This document shows, piece by piece, positions 1-12,484 of a stretch of 64,000 nucleotides of DNA. Source of the stretch: Codonopsis lanceolata (Eukaryota > Streptophyta > Magnoliopsida > Asterales > Campanulaceae); assembly GCA_013146195.2 (NCBI GenBank), contig CM028377.1, positions 36,523,632 to 36,587,631 on the forward strand, given 5' to 3'. The position numbers and the translations under genes are program-made. Below the pieces are notes generated by a model that searched no databases, was not told where the DNA came from, and worked only from the letters and a program-made list of their open reading frames with translations. Position 1 is the first letter of the stretch. Every line of letters starts with the position of its first letter.

Positions 1-240
1 TCTCCTTTTTTTTTTTAATTGTGGTAAATAGCAATGAAACCAAGGTTGTGTTCTGTAAAATTGGACTTAGAAAAATGAACATTGTGGACTAAACGTACCG
101 AGCCTCTTTAAGGGGGCACATATCGTCCTCTTAAAGGGGCACACGTTGAACCCTTTCACCAAATCCATAGCCAACGACTTTTCAATTCCTTTCCAGGTAT
201 CCTCAATTCAACATTTATTTCTTTCGGTATCTTTTTTCTC

Positions 241-2327
241 CGTTTTGTGATTTTCTTGTTGTTTACTTCTAATTGATCCTTAGTTAGATTTTTATTTTAT
301 TTTTTGATTTTGTGGTTTGCTCAGTCTTTTTCCTTCAAATCTATGCGCACTGAAGCTATCCTCAATTCAACCTTTCCCTTCTTTTAGGTATTTTTTTTTC
401 CATATTTGGTGATTTACTGTTTAGTCTGAAATTTGCTGGGTTTTCTTCTTCTTCCAATTTGGTGATTTATTTATTTATTTATTTTTTTTTTTGTGATTGG
501 TGAAATTCGTGAAATTTCTGGTCAGTGAGTTGAATTAGTTATGGTCATATTGTTTCATGTAGGTTTAACTTAGTTCTTCCAAATCCTTAATATGAAAAGG
601 GATAATGGGCTGGTAATTATTTCTATGATCTTGGCGAAAAGTATTATATATTCCATATTGATCACACCAAATTATAGGGTGACTACGCTTGGAAATCCAC
701 GTGGTGGAATGAAGCTAATGAGTGTAAGGTTAGGAACATGACTAGGATATCTGGCCTAATTCTTTGGAGAGTACATGCTGGTTCTCTTAATCTTTCATGT
801 CTACACTAGGATCTGCAAGAGAAAATACGGTTAGGGAGCTGGGAGGCTATCCCATCTAAAGCCCTCCGGTGTGAGAGTCAGTAGCGGAAGATAACAAGTG
901 ATGGAACACAGGCGTTCCCCGTGGCCACCTTTCTTGAGTAATATATGTTATATGATAGTTTTTAGTGAATAGTGCCTTACCTCTCGAAGGTGACGAAACC
1001 TTCTATTTATAATCTCCCAAAGCTTGTCTCACAAGCCAAAGCTGGATGCCACAATTGGAGACCAACCCGTATTGGTCGGCTGAGTTGGCTAATTCCCATT
1101 GGTCCGTATTATTGTCAGATGTACTCAGCGTATCAGGAAGTTGGTCAGCGGTGAGGTGTACGGCCTGTACAGAGCATATTGATGCTTTACCAATCAGATG
1201 ACGACACCTGGTATGTGCCGTACTATGATGACGTTTCAGTGTTTGACTCTGACGAGCTTGGGTGCCAACCATGGAATTTCCTGGTTGGATGATCATCCAT
1301 GTCTAGGCTTTCCACGTATTCTCGTGGTCGCTGGTGGCCCTGGTCGGCCTATCTTCAGTCGGCTTATCCGGCGAGTGGTCGTCCTTGACCTGACCTTGGT
1401 TGCATTGACCGCCACGTGTTATTCTACGTGAGGAGCATCAAGTCGGGTCCCTTCAGTTGCCCCCGACTTTCTGAGTGCGAGGATTTATCCTTAGATCGGA
1501 AAGTAAGACTTGGTTCATCCTCGTTCAAGCCCGTCTTTGTTGACCATGTACTGCCTATTTTTGGCTTGGTTAGGATGTGAGCCGGGGATGTGTTTAGTGG
1601 GGCCCTTGGATTGAGCTTGTTTTGTAGGGGAATCGAAGTGTCGCTTGGGGTCAGGTCTCATTAATAACACGTTTTTCGAAGCATCGTTTAGCCGAATTAT
1701 TATTTAATATCCCTGATTTCGGCGCCGTCTCTTTCTTTTTGGTGACGTTGTTTGGATGGTTATCGACACGTGTCAGTCGGGTAGTAGTTAAATGAGATCC
1801 GCGTGTTTTTGAATTGGATCGACCCGGTTGATCGCGGGTCGTATAAAACTTTAAAACCCTGGCTTCTCTCCTACGCTTCCAACCATTATGTGATTTTCTC
1901 TCCCAGAACAAGTCAGGCGATTTTTATTTCCGGTATTGAGTTCACTATCTAGGCTCCCTTTTGGCTGCATTTTCCTCCTCTAAAGTGGTGTGTTAGGTTC
2001 ACCTCTTTCTCTTTTCTCCATTTTTGTTTGTAGCTTTGTTTGGGTAGGTTTGGTGAATTCCGGGTTTCACACTTCATCTCCGGTGACCTATCGCCGGTTT
2101 CTGCACTTTTCGTACTAACTCCGGTGGCCTTTGTCTTTCAGGCCCTCGTCATTGTTCTTCTCTCTTGTCTTTGTCTTCTCGGTCTCGCCAGATTCTGGTA
2201 CTATTCTTCTCTTAGCTTTCCACATTTGGTTCGTACTTAGAGTGGGTTTATGAGTTCGAGTCTAGGTCGTCGTGTCGTACTCTGATTGGTCTTCCTCGAG
2301 CGTGGCTTATAAGTCACCCACCCAGTC
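241..2327. other. Non-genic stretch with GC-richer LTR-like segment
   Basis: No credible gene. About 241-880 is AT-rich and intron-like. From about 880 to 2327 the base composition rises, and a promoter-like TATAAAA core lies at 1842-1848, followed by a pyrimidine-rich stretch. This looks like the U3/R part of an LTR or another TE promoter, but I see no matching ends. Open frames here are short and unrecognisable, and the duplicate at 29603-31687 breaks them with indels, which argues against coding. Confidence 0.4.
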
Positions 2328-5300
2328 TGTGACGACCCGACCCAGATTCCGGAACAGAATCCCAAGGTCACGCTACAAGGACAAGGCAATAAGAGGACAA
2401 ACACGAAGTAAATAATAGTGCATATCAAACAATAGAGCTATCAAGCTCTAAACATGGATATGTAATAGTATAAAAATACGGGTAAACAAAAATCGAAGAT
2501 GCGGGCGTTAACATAGTGAAGCCCGAGCTAGATAGCTCAGCGAAGCGATATAGAATCAAGAGAGCGTTGTCTCACAAAGCTAAACACAAAATTCACGTGC
2601 CGCAACATTGCGGGCATAAAACAAACCATCGGCACTCGGTAGGCGTTTCGACAAGAACCCACGATATGACAATTACCCAACGGTTAACATACGGGGTTAA
2701 CAAAAACAATAACAAGAGAGATACTAAATGCCCGAAGCTATTGCTTGCCAGAGACAAGCTGAATAAATACTAAGAAGTGAAGTATACACGCGACTAAAAA
2801 TCGGCGATAGAAAAGTACAACAAGGCTAGTAATGCTACCCAATTTGTAAAGTTTATATAACTTTACTCAAAAAGTCTTAAGCGGAAAAGAAGGACAAAAT
2901 AATAGATACGACACGATGCTAGAGGAACTTTGCAAGCTACTACTCGTGGGAAATCGGCGCTACAATCACGAACATACGAACTAAGCTCGGGCTATCGATC
3001 GGTGCGATCAGCTACAACCACGATCTACTCGACCTCAATGTAACAGACAGGTTACTGCAACTAGAAAACAAATACGGGATGAGTCATAATGACTCAGTAT
3101 GTTACTACTAAACAATATATCATAATATGAAACATTATTATAATAACAGTAACATCGCGTTACGACGGCGAAGCTTCGTGAAGCGTGTTGTATACTTTAC
3201 AAGAAATCTCTCCTTCCCACTTACTAAACTGTCCAAGTGAACTAGGGTGGAATTCCTTGTTCAACACAAACCAATGAATTAGAAAGTAATTCTCACGAAA
3301 ACATTCCATGTAAGTATGTATAACTTTATATATACACGCCAAGTCATTCATGAAATTAGCAAGTATCGCATGTATATTCACATATATGCATATCAAGTCA
3401 TAGAATTATCAAGTACAAGTATGTATACCTACAGATATACATACCATGAAATTCAATAAAAGTGCAATCAAGATAAACATGGTCACTTTCGATCCCATGT
3501 CTCAATTAACACTTTGTTGTCACATAAGTGCTTGAAATAAATCACATAACAGGAGGATACATTATAGAGCCGCTGCCGCAACGTAGATCCTGAAATGAAA
3601 ACGATTATCTTGAAAGTGGGTTGTCGGATACACGTGATTGATACATCGACGTCCTTGAACACGATAGTATTATTCCAAGCACCCTAATGGTTACGACAAG
3701 GTACTCTTCTCCACTGTGATCAAATAGTGGAGGGTAGGTGCATGATGATGGGCTGGCGACCCATCACTACCACAAATATCACAATTCGTGACGGCGATGC
3801 ATCATTACCATCGAGATAAGACAAGTACGCCAGCTGGGCTAATGAAATGACAAGCAGATATTTACTTTGCATTAAAATCAAGTAGGGATCGAGCTCGACA
3901 AGAGAGAACTCATCCATGTCAAGTAGATGTTTACTCATATTAAATCAAGTAGGAAGCGAGCTCGACAAGATCGAGCTCGTTCAAGATAAGCAAGCATGTT
4001 ATCCACGACATGTTCACGATCAATCACATACATTAACTTAAGAGCCCAATTGAGTCTCGAAAATACAAGTGTCAAGTTGTCCATCGAATGTTATTCAAGT
4101 TCCAAAGGCTAGTTATCTAGTCAAATGGATTCTGCAGGTTGTAGAATCTCACCACGATGCTCGTAAAGTTCAATTGTTCCTTAAGCTCGACTCCGTTGAG
4201 TCTTTACTACAATTTATCTGAAATAGTTTATAAATGCTATTTGCATTTCTAAGCCTTTTCTAAGTTCTCGGTTCAAGCATAGTTAGGTTCTTGTCTCATT
4301 AAGAAACACTAGATCATCAGTTCACAATTTCACCTATTAGTGAAATATAAGTTCAACACAAGTTGGTGAATCAATGATCAATGAAACCACAGAGTAATCA
4401 AAAACAAATTATGCTTCATGTCAAAATACACAATATGCCTTATAAGTCATATAATTAAATATGGAGAATCAATCATTGACAAGTATCACAATCATGCTTT
4501 CATAAGTCATAATATCTAATAAGAATAGATATTTATTTCTAGCATAAATCCAAGTTAAGTGCATCACTTAACAAATAATAAACCACGCAAGCATAGAAAT
4601 CCATTTCTCTAATGAATATAGGCCAAACCCGTAACTTAACAAGTAGCATTCATGAAATCCCCAAGACTTCATTGATGGTCCAGGATCAATTAATAACTTA
4701 GATTTTATTCACTAAAACTCATTCTAAAATGATCATTCATCCTATGTTCCCAAATCCATTATGGTTCATGTATTATTTATAAACCCCGCTTGACAAATCC
4801 AAATATTGTGATCCACACATGCATATTTAGAAACTAGAAATTTTAAGGTATCATTCACCATTTTGAGTCATTCAATTCAACCTATAATCATCAATTTTTG
4901 ATTATCACAAAGACAAGTTATTTTCCAGATTTTCTGTTATAACTCATTCTGCATAGCCATCTTGTAAATTCCACCATTAATTACTAACAACTCAAAAGAA
5001 GGTGATTCTTTCTTAGTATCAAACTAGACTGTTAAGAATATATTTTAGACTTTTAAATTACTCCATTATGACTTGTATTCATCAAAATACAGCCCCTCAA
5101 AGTTAATGTTAAAAACCTGATTTTCTGTTGCGATTCATTCTGCATGTCTATCATACAAAATTCACCAAAAATTGGTCATTGCTCCAAATGAAATAAACTT
5201 TACATTTCCAGAAACTAGACTCTTTGAGCTATAGTTTACCATTTTAAAACACTCCATCAGGACTTGTATTCCTCAAAATAAGACCACTTCAATATTATGT

Positions 5301-5486
5301 TAACAGACTAACTTTCTGGTAACAGCTTACTGGAACAGACACGATTTGTGACTAATGAAAAATACTTCCTGAACTCCAAAATTTACGAAACTTTGTAGAG
5401 AGTTACCTAACATGTATAGGTATAACATATTCTATTTTTAGAAAAATCCCTTTAGTAGATTAGTACCAGAATTTTCCCGAATTTTG
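2328..5486 (-). mobile_element. Solo or truncated long LTR, Ty3/gypsy-like (copy A)
   Basis: The left end reads TGTGACGACCC; the right end, in copy B, reads TTTTGCA, so the piece has TG...CA termini and is about 3.16 kb. Orientation is inferred from a shared block around 2820-3100, which on the minus strand matches 63255-63460. Both carry a TAGTA..TACTG..GTCATTATGACTCAT word and then a GTAAAGTTAT-containing stretch. No primer site follows the LTR end and no 5-bp target duplication is visible, so it is a solo LTR with a rearranged flank or a truncated element. Its right edge abuts codon 13 of a polygalacturonase fragment. Confidence 0.6.
3080..3096. promoter_or_regulatory. Inverted pair of TGAGTCA sites in LTR (copy A)
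   Basis: TGAGTCATAATGACTCA is a perfect 17-base palindrome made of two TGAGTCA cores, the word bound by GCN4/AP-1-class bZIP proteins. The same palindrome is at 32458-32474 and a near-copy is at 63273-63289 in an unrelated-looking LTR. Regulatory use is inference. Confidence 0.4.
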
Positions 5487-6230
5487 TATAGAGCAAAAAA
5501 TATTGCAATATTTAGTAGCTCTTGCATGCGTTACAAATTTACGAGAGGAAAATAAAAGAGATATATAGAGACAGAAACAATATATTAACTTCATTTTGCA
5601 CTACTCATCGTATGAGCGCCGTCAAATATACGTGCGCTTCAAGTAATTTATTATGTGACATGCAAAAATCAAATAACTAATACACGAATCTTAATAAATT
5701 AATGTTTTCTATAGTAAAATATCTAAAAATAACATTGATAGTAACTCATAGAGTGACTAAAGAGATCTCTGTGTTAGTTTGTCTTTAATTTTACTACCAT
5801 GAAGAAGAAAATTAATAATTACTCGCACCATTATATTTTGGTGAAGCCAAATAATTGCAAATGCTTAATTGTGTCTTTGCATTTGCCATCTCAACTCGTA
5901 TTTATAGTGAAGAATTTGAGTGTAATATTAATTACAATTCCAATGCTTCCAATACTGATATTATGTGAATATTAAGTATATATGTGTGTAATATTATATA
6001 CTCCTTCCGTTCTGAGTAAATAGTCAACTATTCTATTTTGAGATATTTTACTTAAAAAGTTGACTCTCAAACGGGGACTTTACTCGAAACAGAGGGAGTA
6101 TTACTTATCTTCTCCCCCCCCTTTTTTTTTTTTTTGGGTAATTTGCTACAGAAGCTAGTGTTTATACCATATTTTTCACGTGTGGTATCCCTTGACTAAA
6201 AACTAGTTGACTACGCAGTGCTATCATCTC
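5487..6230 (-). pseudogene. Polygalacturonase 5' fragment and promoter (copy A)
   Basis: The sequence from 5487 rightwards matches 28538 onward at the intact polygalacturonase locus, i.e. its first 13 codons plus about 700 bp upstream. On the minus strand the ATG is at 5525-5527 and reads MQELLNIAIFFAL, the start of the signal peptide. It then runs into LTR sequence and stops after about 16 foreign codons. All catalytic exons are missing. The TATAAAT-like core near 5897-5904 and a Stowaway MITE (6001-6098) are kept as at the intact gene. It may still be a promoter but cannot make an enzyme. Confidence 0.85.
6001..6098. mobile_element. Stowaway-like MITE (98 bp), copy A
   Basis: Terminal inverted repeats CTCCTTCCGTTCTGAG and CTCGAAACAGAGGGAG, flanked by TA on both sides. 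The inner part is also partly self-complementary (AGTCAACT...AGTTGACT). It lies in the upstream region of the polygalacturonase fragment. Confidence 0.85.
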
Positions 6231-6937
6231 AAAAAGCTATAGGTTATAGGACAGGTGCAACTAATTTCTGAGCCTTTTTGTTGTGTGATATTTTTGACTA
6301 ATAGTAATCACTTATGGACTACTTGTTTTACATCAATTATATTAGTACCATCAGCATTACCATCTATCCCAAAAGTTATCACAAAAACTATAGTTGATAG
6401 GACGAACGCAACTCATTCCCGGGCCTTTTTGTTGTGTGATATCCTTGACTAACTACTCATTGACAACTTGTTTTACAAAAGTTATTTAAGACTTCATAGA
6501 GCGTAGTTTAAGCCTTCATAGAGCGTAGTTTTGTCGATATATTCTTGGAAAATGAAAATTGTGGGACTAAAGGTGCGCTAAATCATTTCCAATAGGAGGA
6601 AGTAGAGAAATTTATGTACGTAATAAGAAGATATTAGTCAATGGAGCATGGTTCTCACTTCTCTCTCCTTTTTTTGTTTTTGTTTGGTAAATAGCAATGA
6701 AACCAAGGTTTTTTTTTTTTCTGTAAAACTGGACTTAGAAAAATGAACATTGTGCACTAAATGTACCGAGCCTCTTTAGGGGGGGGGGTGCACACATCAT
6801 CCTCTTAAAGGGGCACACGTCGAATCATTTCACCAAAGCCACCGCCAACGATTTTTCAATTCCTTTCCATATCCTCAATTCAACATTTATTTCTTTCAGG
6901 TATCTTTTTTGTCCGTTTTGTGATTTTACTGTCGTTT

Positions 6938-7199
6938 AATTTGACCAACGACGTTTCATAACGACCAAATTAACCAATCAATTTTTAATTTAGTTGTAAT
7001 GTCGTCCTCGTCGTTTCATAACGACCAAATTAACCAACCAATTTTTATAAATATCGGACCAAGAAATTGCCATAGAAGGAAGATATTGACAAAAGTTGGT
7101 TGGTTAATTTGGTCTTTATGAAACGGGAAGGATGGCATTGCAACCACATTAAAAGTTGGTTGGTTAATTTGGTCGTTATGAAATGTCGTTGGTCAAATT
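6938..7199. mobile_element. Foldback MITE / long hairpin (262 bp), copy A
   Basis: The left arm AATTTGACCAACGAC... and the right arm ...GTCGTTGGTCAAATT are inverted repeats of about 105 bp. Each arm holds two tandem copies of a CATAACGACCAAATTAACCAA-like word. The loop is about 50 bp. It is absent at the equivalent point near 29600, so it is an insertion. A transcript would fold into one long stem, so it is a candidate small-RNA source. Confidence 0.8.
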
Positions 7200-7227
7200 G
7201 GATTTCCCCAATTTATACGGTGGTCGA

Positions 7228-8475
7228 AAAGGTAGTATTCCCCAAATTTAAAACGATACGAGAAAATTGAAAATATTAAAGATATGAAAATTTTTAGACT
7301 TTTGTCCTTATGATGTAATAATAAAATAAACGATATAATTTCTCATTGATAAATAGTAATATCTAATATTTATGGTTTGGTTGTTTGACTTGGTGGTTCA
7401 CGCAACGGTTTGGTTTAGATTGGTTTGACTCAACTCGGAGGATCAAATCGAGAGCCAAATCGAACCGCTCCATTTTTTAGAAACTTAAACTGAGCTGAAC
7501 TATACAAGCTACGAAACCAAACTAAACCAAACCACTTGGTTCAACTCGGTTTTGTTTGGCTTGACGACTTGGTGATTCGGATTGACACCCCTAAACGTGA
7601 GGATCGTTCTATGTAACTATAAAGTTGATATTTCTTGTCTTGCCATCAGCAATTTACATCGCGCCGCTTACAACTCTTGCAAACCTCAAATAGATCTTAG
7701 CTTGTGTTCGTAAACTGCAAAAAAAATTGCAATCTTTATCACTATTGGGTCGTTTAGGTTGATTACTAGCTTCCACTCCATAATAGAATCCATTCAATTC
7801 CTTGTAACTTGCACGATATATTCTTCTTTCTATTCGTAGATTTCTTCGGTATCAGTTTTTTTGTCTTTTTTGGTTAAAGAAGAAATAGGCTTTGAAAATA
7901 ATGAAGGCAGAAGATATGAAGGGGTTAAAAGAGAATTTGAACCCATGAAAAAAACAAAAGTCTGAAGAAGCTTTTTCTTTTTCAATAACTTTTACGAGGA
8001 AACTAGACTTTTCTTATCATGTTAACTGGTTCCCCTCCCCCCAATTCGGTGTTAACTACTCCCTTCGTTTTCAGATAAATAATTTCTTATTTCATTTTGA
8101 ATGTTTTATTTAAAAATTATTTTATTATTAATGAACTACTAAATTTGGTATTTTTAAAAAAATTGTTTTAAAACAATGATACTTTACCTCGAAGAGAGGG
8201 AGTAGTTCATTAGTTTGTTGGCTATGTGATTTTTTTTTTCTTTTTTGTATTGGAGTGGTGTCTTATAGTCTTTGTTTGTCTCCAAGATCTTGCTTTTTGA
8301 TAAATCTCCACAAAATAACTAATGGAAATGAGCGTAGTGTGGCAGGTAAGTGACAAAAAAGGAGGTGATGGTAAATCTTCTGAGAGTTTTACTAATGGTG
8401 TTAGTAGAAGGTGGCTTGGTATTTTCGAAATGACAAAAACTTTGGAAAAATGGTCTAATTGGTATTTTTTATAAG
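7228..8475. repeat. Locus-specific repeat S, copy 1
   Basis: About 1.2 kb shared by three places: here, 23041-24290 (downstream of the intact polygalacturonase) and 36593-37845. It includes a run rich in GGTTTGGTTTGG-type words ending in TGACACCCCTAAA (hAT-like terminal word, about 7583-7595) and a Stowaway MITE. No gene is recognised. The copy at 23041 is clearly more diverged than the other two are from each other. Confidence 0.85.
8059..8202. mobile_element. Stowaway-like MITE in repeat S, copy 1
   Basis: Ends CTCCCTTCGTTTTCAG and CCTCGAAGAGAGGGAG with TA flanks; AT-rich core. Copies at 23878-24023 and 37430-37573. Confidence 0.75.
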
Positions 8476-8731
8476 ATAGATTTTCTTGATCCGATTTATT
8501 ATGTGTTAGTGGGCTAATCTGTGAATCCACCATGTGTTGGTGGGCTAACATATGAGAGAATGAAGTACTGTCTAACAAATTACGATCTGTAAGATGATCT
8601 CACATAAGACCTATTCTTTGAAGAAACCCTTTTATCGCTTTATACCTTGAGGTCCTCCCCTTAATGGGTTGTTCAAGTACGAGGTTTGAAGAGAGTCGGT
8701 TCATCTCCGTTTTCCTGCATCATATTTGCTA

Positions 8732-8989
8732 CTCCCTCCGTCCCTAAATTATTATTTTGGTGACTTGATGCAGTTTAAAAAATACATTTGGTGAATTATT
8801 AGTATTAGTTTGATGTGTAGTTTACTTTAAAGCTCATGTGTATGTGGCCTATAATTAAAGTAGGAAGAAAAAGTAAGGATAAAGTGGTAAAAGTGTTAAT
8901 CCTAAAAAAAAGAAAGTTTTAAACAAGACAATTATTTTTGGGACAGATGAAAAAGGAAAACAATAAACAATATTAGGAGACAGAGGGAG
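8732..8989. mobile_element. Stowaway MITE (258 bp), copy A
   Basis: Begins CTCCCTCCGTCCCTAAATT and ends AGAGGGAG, TA-flanked. It contains the words GTGTAGTTTACTTTAA and AAAGTGGTAAAAGTG, shared with the element at 12227-12484, so the two are one family. Confidence 0.85.
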
Positions 8990-9105
8990 TATTATTTTGA
9001 AAATGACAACTGGAGATCGTTGCCGTCGGAGTGACGAGGATATGCTTTTATGGGGCTCATTATGTTGAAATTATTCCATAAAGTGGTCCATATGAATTGA
9101 TAGTA

Positions 9106-11240
9106 AATAAGTTTTATCTTCTTTACTATAAAAGTGTGAGTTGTCTCATAGAAATTAATATATGGACAAAATTAACCTTTCATCTAATAAATCATCTACC
9201 ATTTATTTAAGGACAAATAAGTAAATTTATTTTCTCTACTATAAAAATGTGAGTTGTCTTAGAAATTAATGTATGGACAAAATTAACTTTTCATCTAATA
9301 AACCATCCACCATTTATTTATGGACAAACCAGTAAATTTATCTTGATAAAAAATAATATTTGTACAAAAGTAATGTTTAATAAATCACTCCCCACTGAAT
9401 AAGGTCAAATAAATAATTTTATATTTGCTAAACAATTCCATGAATAATAACAAAAAAATTATTATAATAAATGATAATGTCAAATTAGTAAATTCTATCT
9501 CTATCTATCTATCTATTTCTACTATAAAATTGTGAGTTGTTTCTTAGAAATTAATGTATGGACAAAATTAACATTTCATCTAATAAATAATCCACCCTTT
9601 ATTAAGGACAAACAAGTAAACGTATCATAATAAATGATAATGATTGTAAAAAAGTAACCCTAAATTTAATAAATCACTCACCATTTAATAAGGTCAAATA
9701 AGTAAATTTGTTATGAGCTAATCAATTACATGAATAATTATAAAAAGAACCCTAAATTTAATAAATCACTCACCATTGAATGAGGTCAAATAGATAAATG
9801 ATATCTCTATCTATCTATCTTCTTTACTATAAAAGTGTGAGTTGTCTCTTAGAAAATTAATGTATGGACAAAGTTAACCTTTCATCTAATAAATCATCTA
9901 TCATTTATTTAAGGACAAAGAAGTAAATTTATCTTCTTTACTATAAAAATGTGAATTGTCTCTTAGAAATTAATGTATGGATAAAATTAACTTTTCATCT
10001 AATAAACCATCCACCATTTATTTAAGGACAAACAAGTAAATTTATCATGATAAAAAATAATATTTGTACAAAAGTAATGTTTAATAAATCACTCTCCACT
10101 GAATAAGGTAAACTAAATAATTTATTATTTGCTAATCAATTACATGAATAATAAAAAAATATATCATAATATTGATAATGTCAAATTAATAAATTCTATC
10201 TCCATCTATCTATCTATTTCTACTATAAAATTGTGAGTTGTCTGTTAGAAATTAATGTATGGACAAAATTAACATTTCCCCTAATAAATCATACACAATT
10301 TATTTAAGGAGAAACAAGTAAATAATAAATGATAATGTTTGTAAAAAAATAGCCATAAATTTAATAAATCACTCACCGTTGAATAACGTCAAATAAATAA
10401 ATTTGTTATGAGCTAATCAATTACATGAATAATTACAAAAAGAACCCTACATTTAATAAACCCCTCACCATTGAATAAAGTCAAATAGGTAAATGCTATC
10501 TCAATCTATCTATCTTCTTTAATATGAAAGTATGTGTTGTCTCTTAAAAATTAATGTAAGGACAAAATTAACCTTTTATCTAATAAATCATCCATTATTT
10601 ATTTAATGACAAGCAAGTAACTTTATCTTCTTTACTATAAAAATGTGAGTTGTCTTTTAGATATTAATGTATGGACAAAATTAACCTTTCATCTAATAAA
10701 CCATCCACCATTTATTTAAGGACAAACAAGTAAATTTATCATGATAAAAAATAATATTTGTACAAAAATAATGTTTAATAAATTCCTCCTCATTGAATAA
10801 GGTCAAATAAATAATTTATTATTTGCTAATCAATTCAATAATCTTCTTTAATATAAAAGTGTGAGTTGTCTCTTAAAAATTAATGTATGGACAAAAGTAA
10901 CCTTTCATCTAATAAATCATTCATCATTTATCTAAGGACAAACAAGTAACTTTATCTTCTTTATTATAAAAATGTGAGTTGTCTTTTAGAAATTAATGTA
11001 TGGACAAAATTAACCTTTCATCTAATAAACTATTCACCATTTATTTAAGGACAAACAAGTAAATTTATCATGATAAAAAATAATATTTGTACAAAAATAA
11101 TGTTTAATAAATCACTCCTCATTGAATAAGGTCAAATAAATAATTTATTATTTGCTAATCAATTCAATAAATAATTACCAAATTAACCATAAATTTAATA
11201 AATTGCTCACCATTGAATAATGTCAAAAAATAAATAAGTT
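9106..11240. repeat. Higher-order array of Helitron-like ~110-bp units (copy A)
   Basis: A unit starting TACTATAAAA.TGTGAGTTGTC and containing TTAATGTATGGACAAAAT, then TAAGGACAAACAAGTAAA, recurs at about 9114, 9236, 9520, 9826, 9937, 10218, 10515, 10628, 10847 and 10961. Units follow a higher-order pattern with a period near 700 bp. Several are preceded by TCTATCTATCTATC. A TCTCTATCTATCTA...TACTATAAAAG start resembles plant Helitron 5' ends, but I see no CTRR 3' end. No protein is encoded. Confidence 0.75.
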
Positions 11241-12226
11241 AATTTCGGATTTAACATTAATTTTAAATCAAATCTCCAAGATGCCCCAAGTGTCTATCTT
11301 TGACTATATATATATATATATATTCCACCAAATTTAGGTTTTCCCTCTATTTTTTTCAGCAATCAATTTTGAATTATTTTGGTGTATATCTCTTTTAAAT
11401 CTTTAAAGTGTTTCTCATCGTTTCAATGTGAGACAAAAGCTATCAGTAATTATGCATATCTTTTTAACCTTTAAAGAGGGGTTAGTTTGCTTGTTGGTGA
11501 CATATTGTGTCCAAAATTTACATTTTTTGGTGTGTGTCGTGCATTTGCGTTGTACAGTCCATAATAGACTTTCTTAAAGTTTAGGGACTAATGGTCTAAT
11601 TTTTCCTTAAATAAAATTTTATTTTTATTTTTGGGATATTTTCTTAACTTCAAAGTTAATTATGAGAATTTTTTAATTATTTTTTTGATTATTGAAACAA
11701 TTATTCATTAATTTTTATCACAAACATATCTTAAATATCAAATGGTTAACTAAATCAAATGATAGAATTATAACTAAATCCAACTTTGCACCCAAGGAAA
11801 ATGACCAAAATATTCCTCATGTCATATACAATGTGTCATTTTCTATTAATATTATTAACTCTCATGGACGTGAGGGGGCAAAGTGAGATGAATAGAAAAA
11901 TTGTGTATGAAAGTGAGACACGTAATTTACAGTTTAGGGTGCAACGTGAGATTTAAGTAACATTCTTCCGGGAGCGAATCGTTTTTTGGCTCAATAAAAA
12001 TTAGGTCAAAGAAACAAATATCCCATCCAAGCTTCTGTCAAATATCATTTTGGGTTTTTTTAATGATTAATTTAATTCATAGGAGAAATATACACACACA
12101 TATATGTATGTATGTATATATTTACATATATATAAATATATATTATTTCTGGTGAAAAATATACATTAAAATTTCATAAAAGACAATTTTCAAAAAAATA
12201 TAGTTTTTTCGTATATAAAAATAATA
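11241..12226. other. AT-rich spacer, no gene seen
   Basis: AT-rich sequence with a short TA run near 11305-11323 and a TATG/TATA-rich patch at 12090-12140. The only open frame over 60 codons (11692-11886) has no recognisable features. Nothing further can be supported. Confidence 0.5.
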
Positions 12227-12484
12227 CTCCCTCCCTCCCTAAATTATTATCCTGGTTGACCCGACGCACAGATTAAGAAAAAACAATTGACTTGATTATT
12301 TATATTGGTTTAATGTGTAGTTTCCTTTAAAACCCATGTGTATGTGGCTCATAATTAAAGTAAGGTGAAAAAGTAAGGGTAAAGTGGTAAAAGTGATGTT
12401 CTAAAAAGGTAAGTTTCAAAGTGGTCAATTATTTTGGGACGGACGAAAAAGGAAAGGAGGACGATAATTTAGGGACGGAGGGAG
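12227..12484. mobile_element. Stowaway MITE (258 bp)
   Basis: Starts CTCCCTCCCTCCCTAAATT and ends TTAGGGACGGAGGGAG, TA-flanked. Long terminal inverted repeats; same family as 8732-8989. Confidence 0.9.

Larger units (their letters stand above)
1..10824. repeat. Segmental duplication, copy A (10.8 kb)
   Basis: This stretch aligns base for base, with scattered small indels, to 29363-40195 in the same orientation. Matching order: GC-richer LTR-like part, long LTR, truncated polygalacturonase 5' end, Stowaway MITEs, foldback MITE and Helitron-like array. It begins at the window edge, so the true left end is unknown. Indels cluster in 1060-1610 and 2470-3000, mostly around C/G runs, while other kilobases are almost identical. 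That pattern could be uneven consensus quality rather than evolution. Either a recent duplication or an unresolved haplotype/contig overlap would explain it. Confidence 0.93.
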
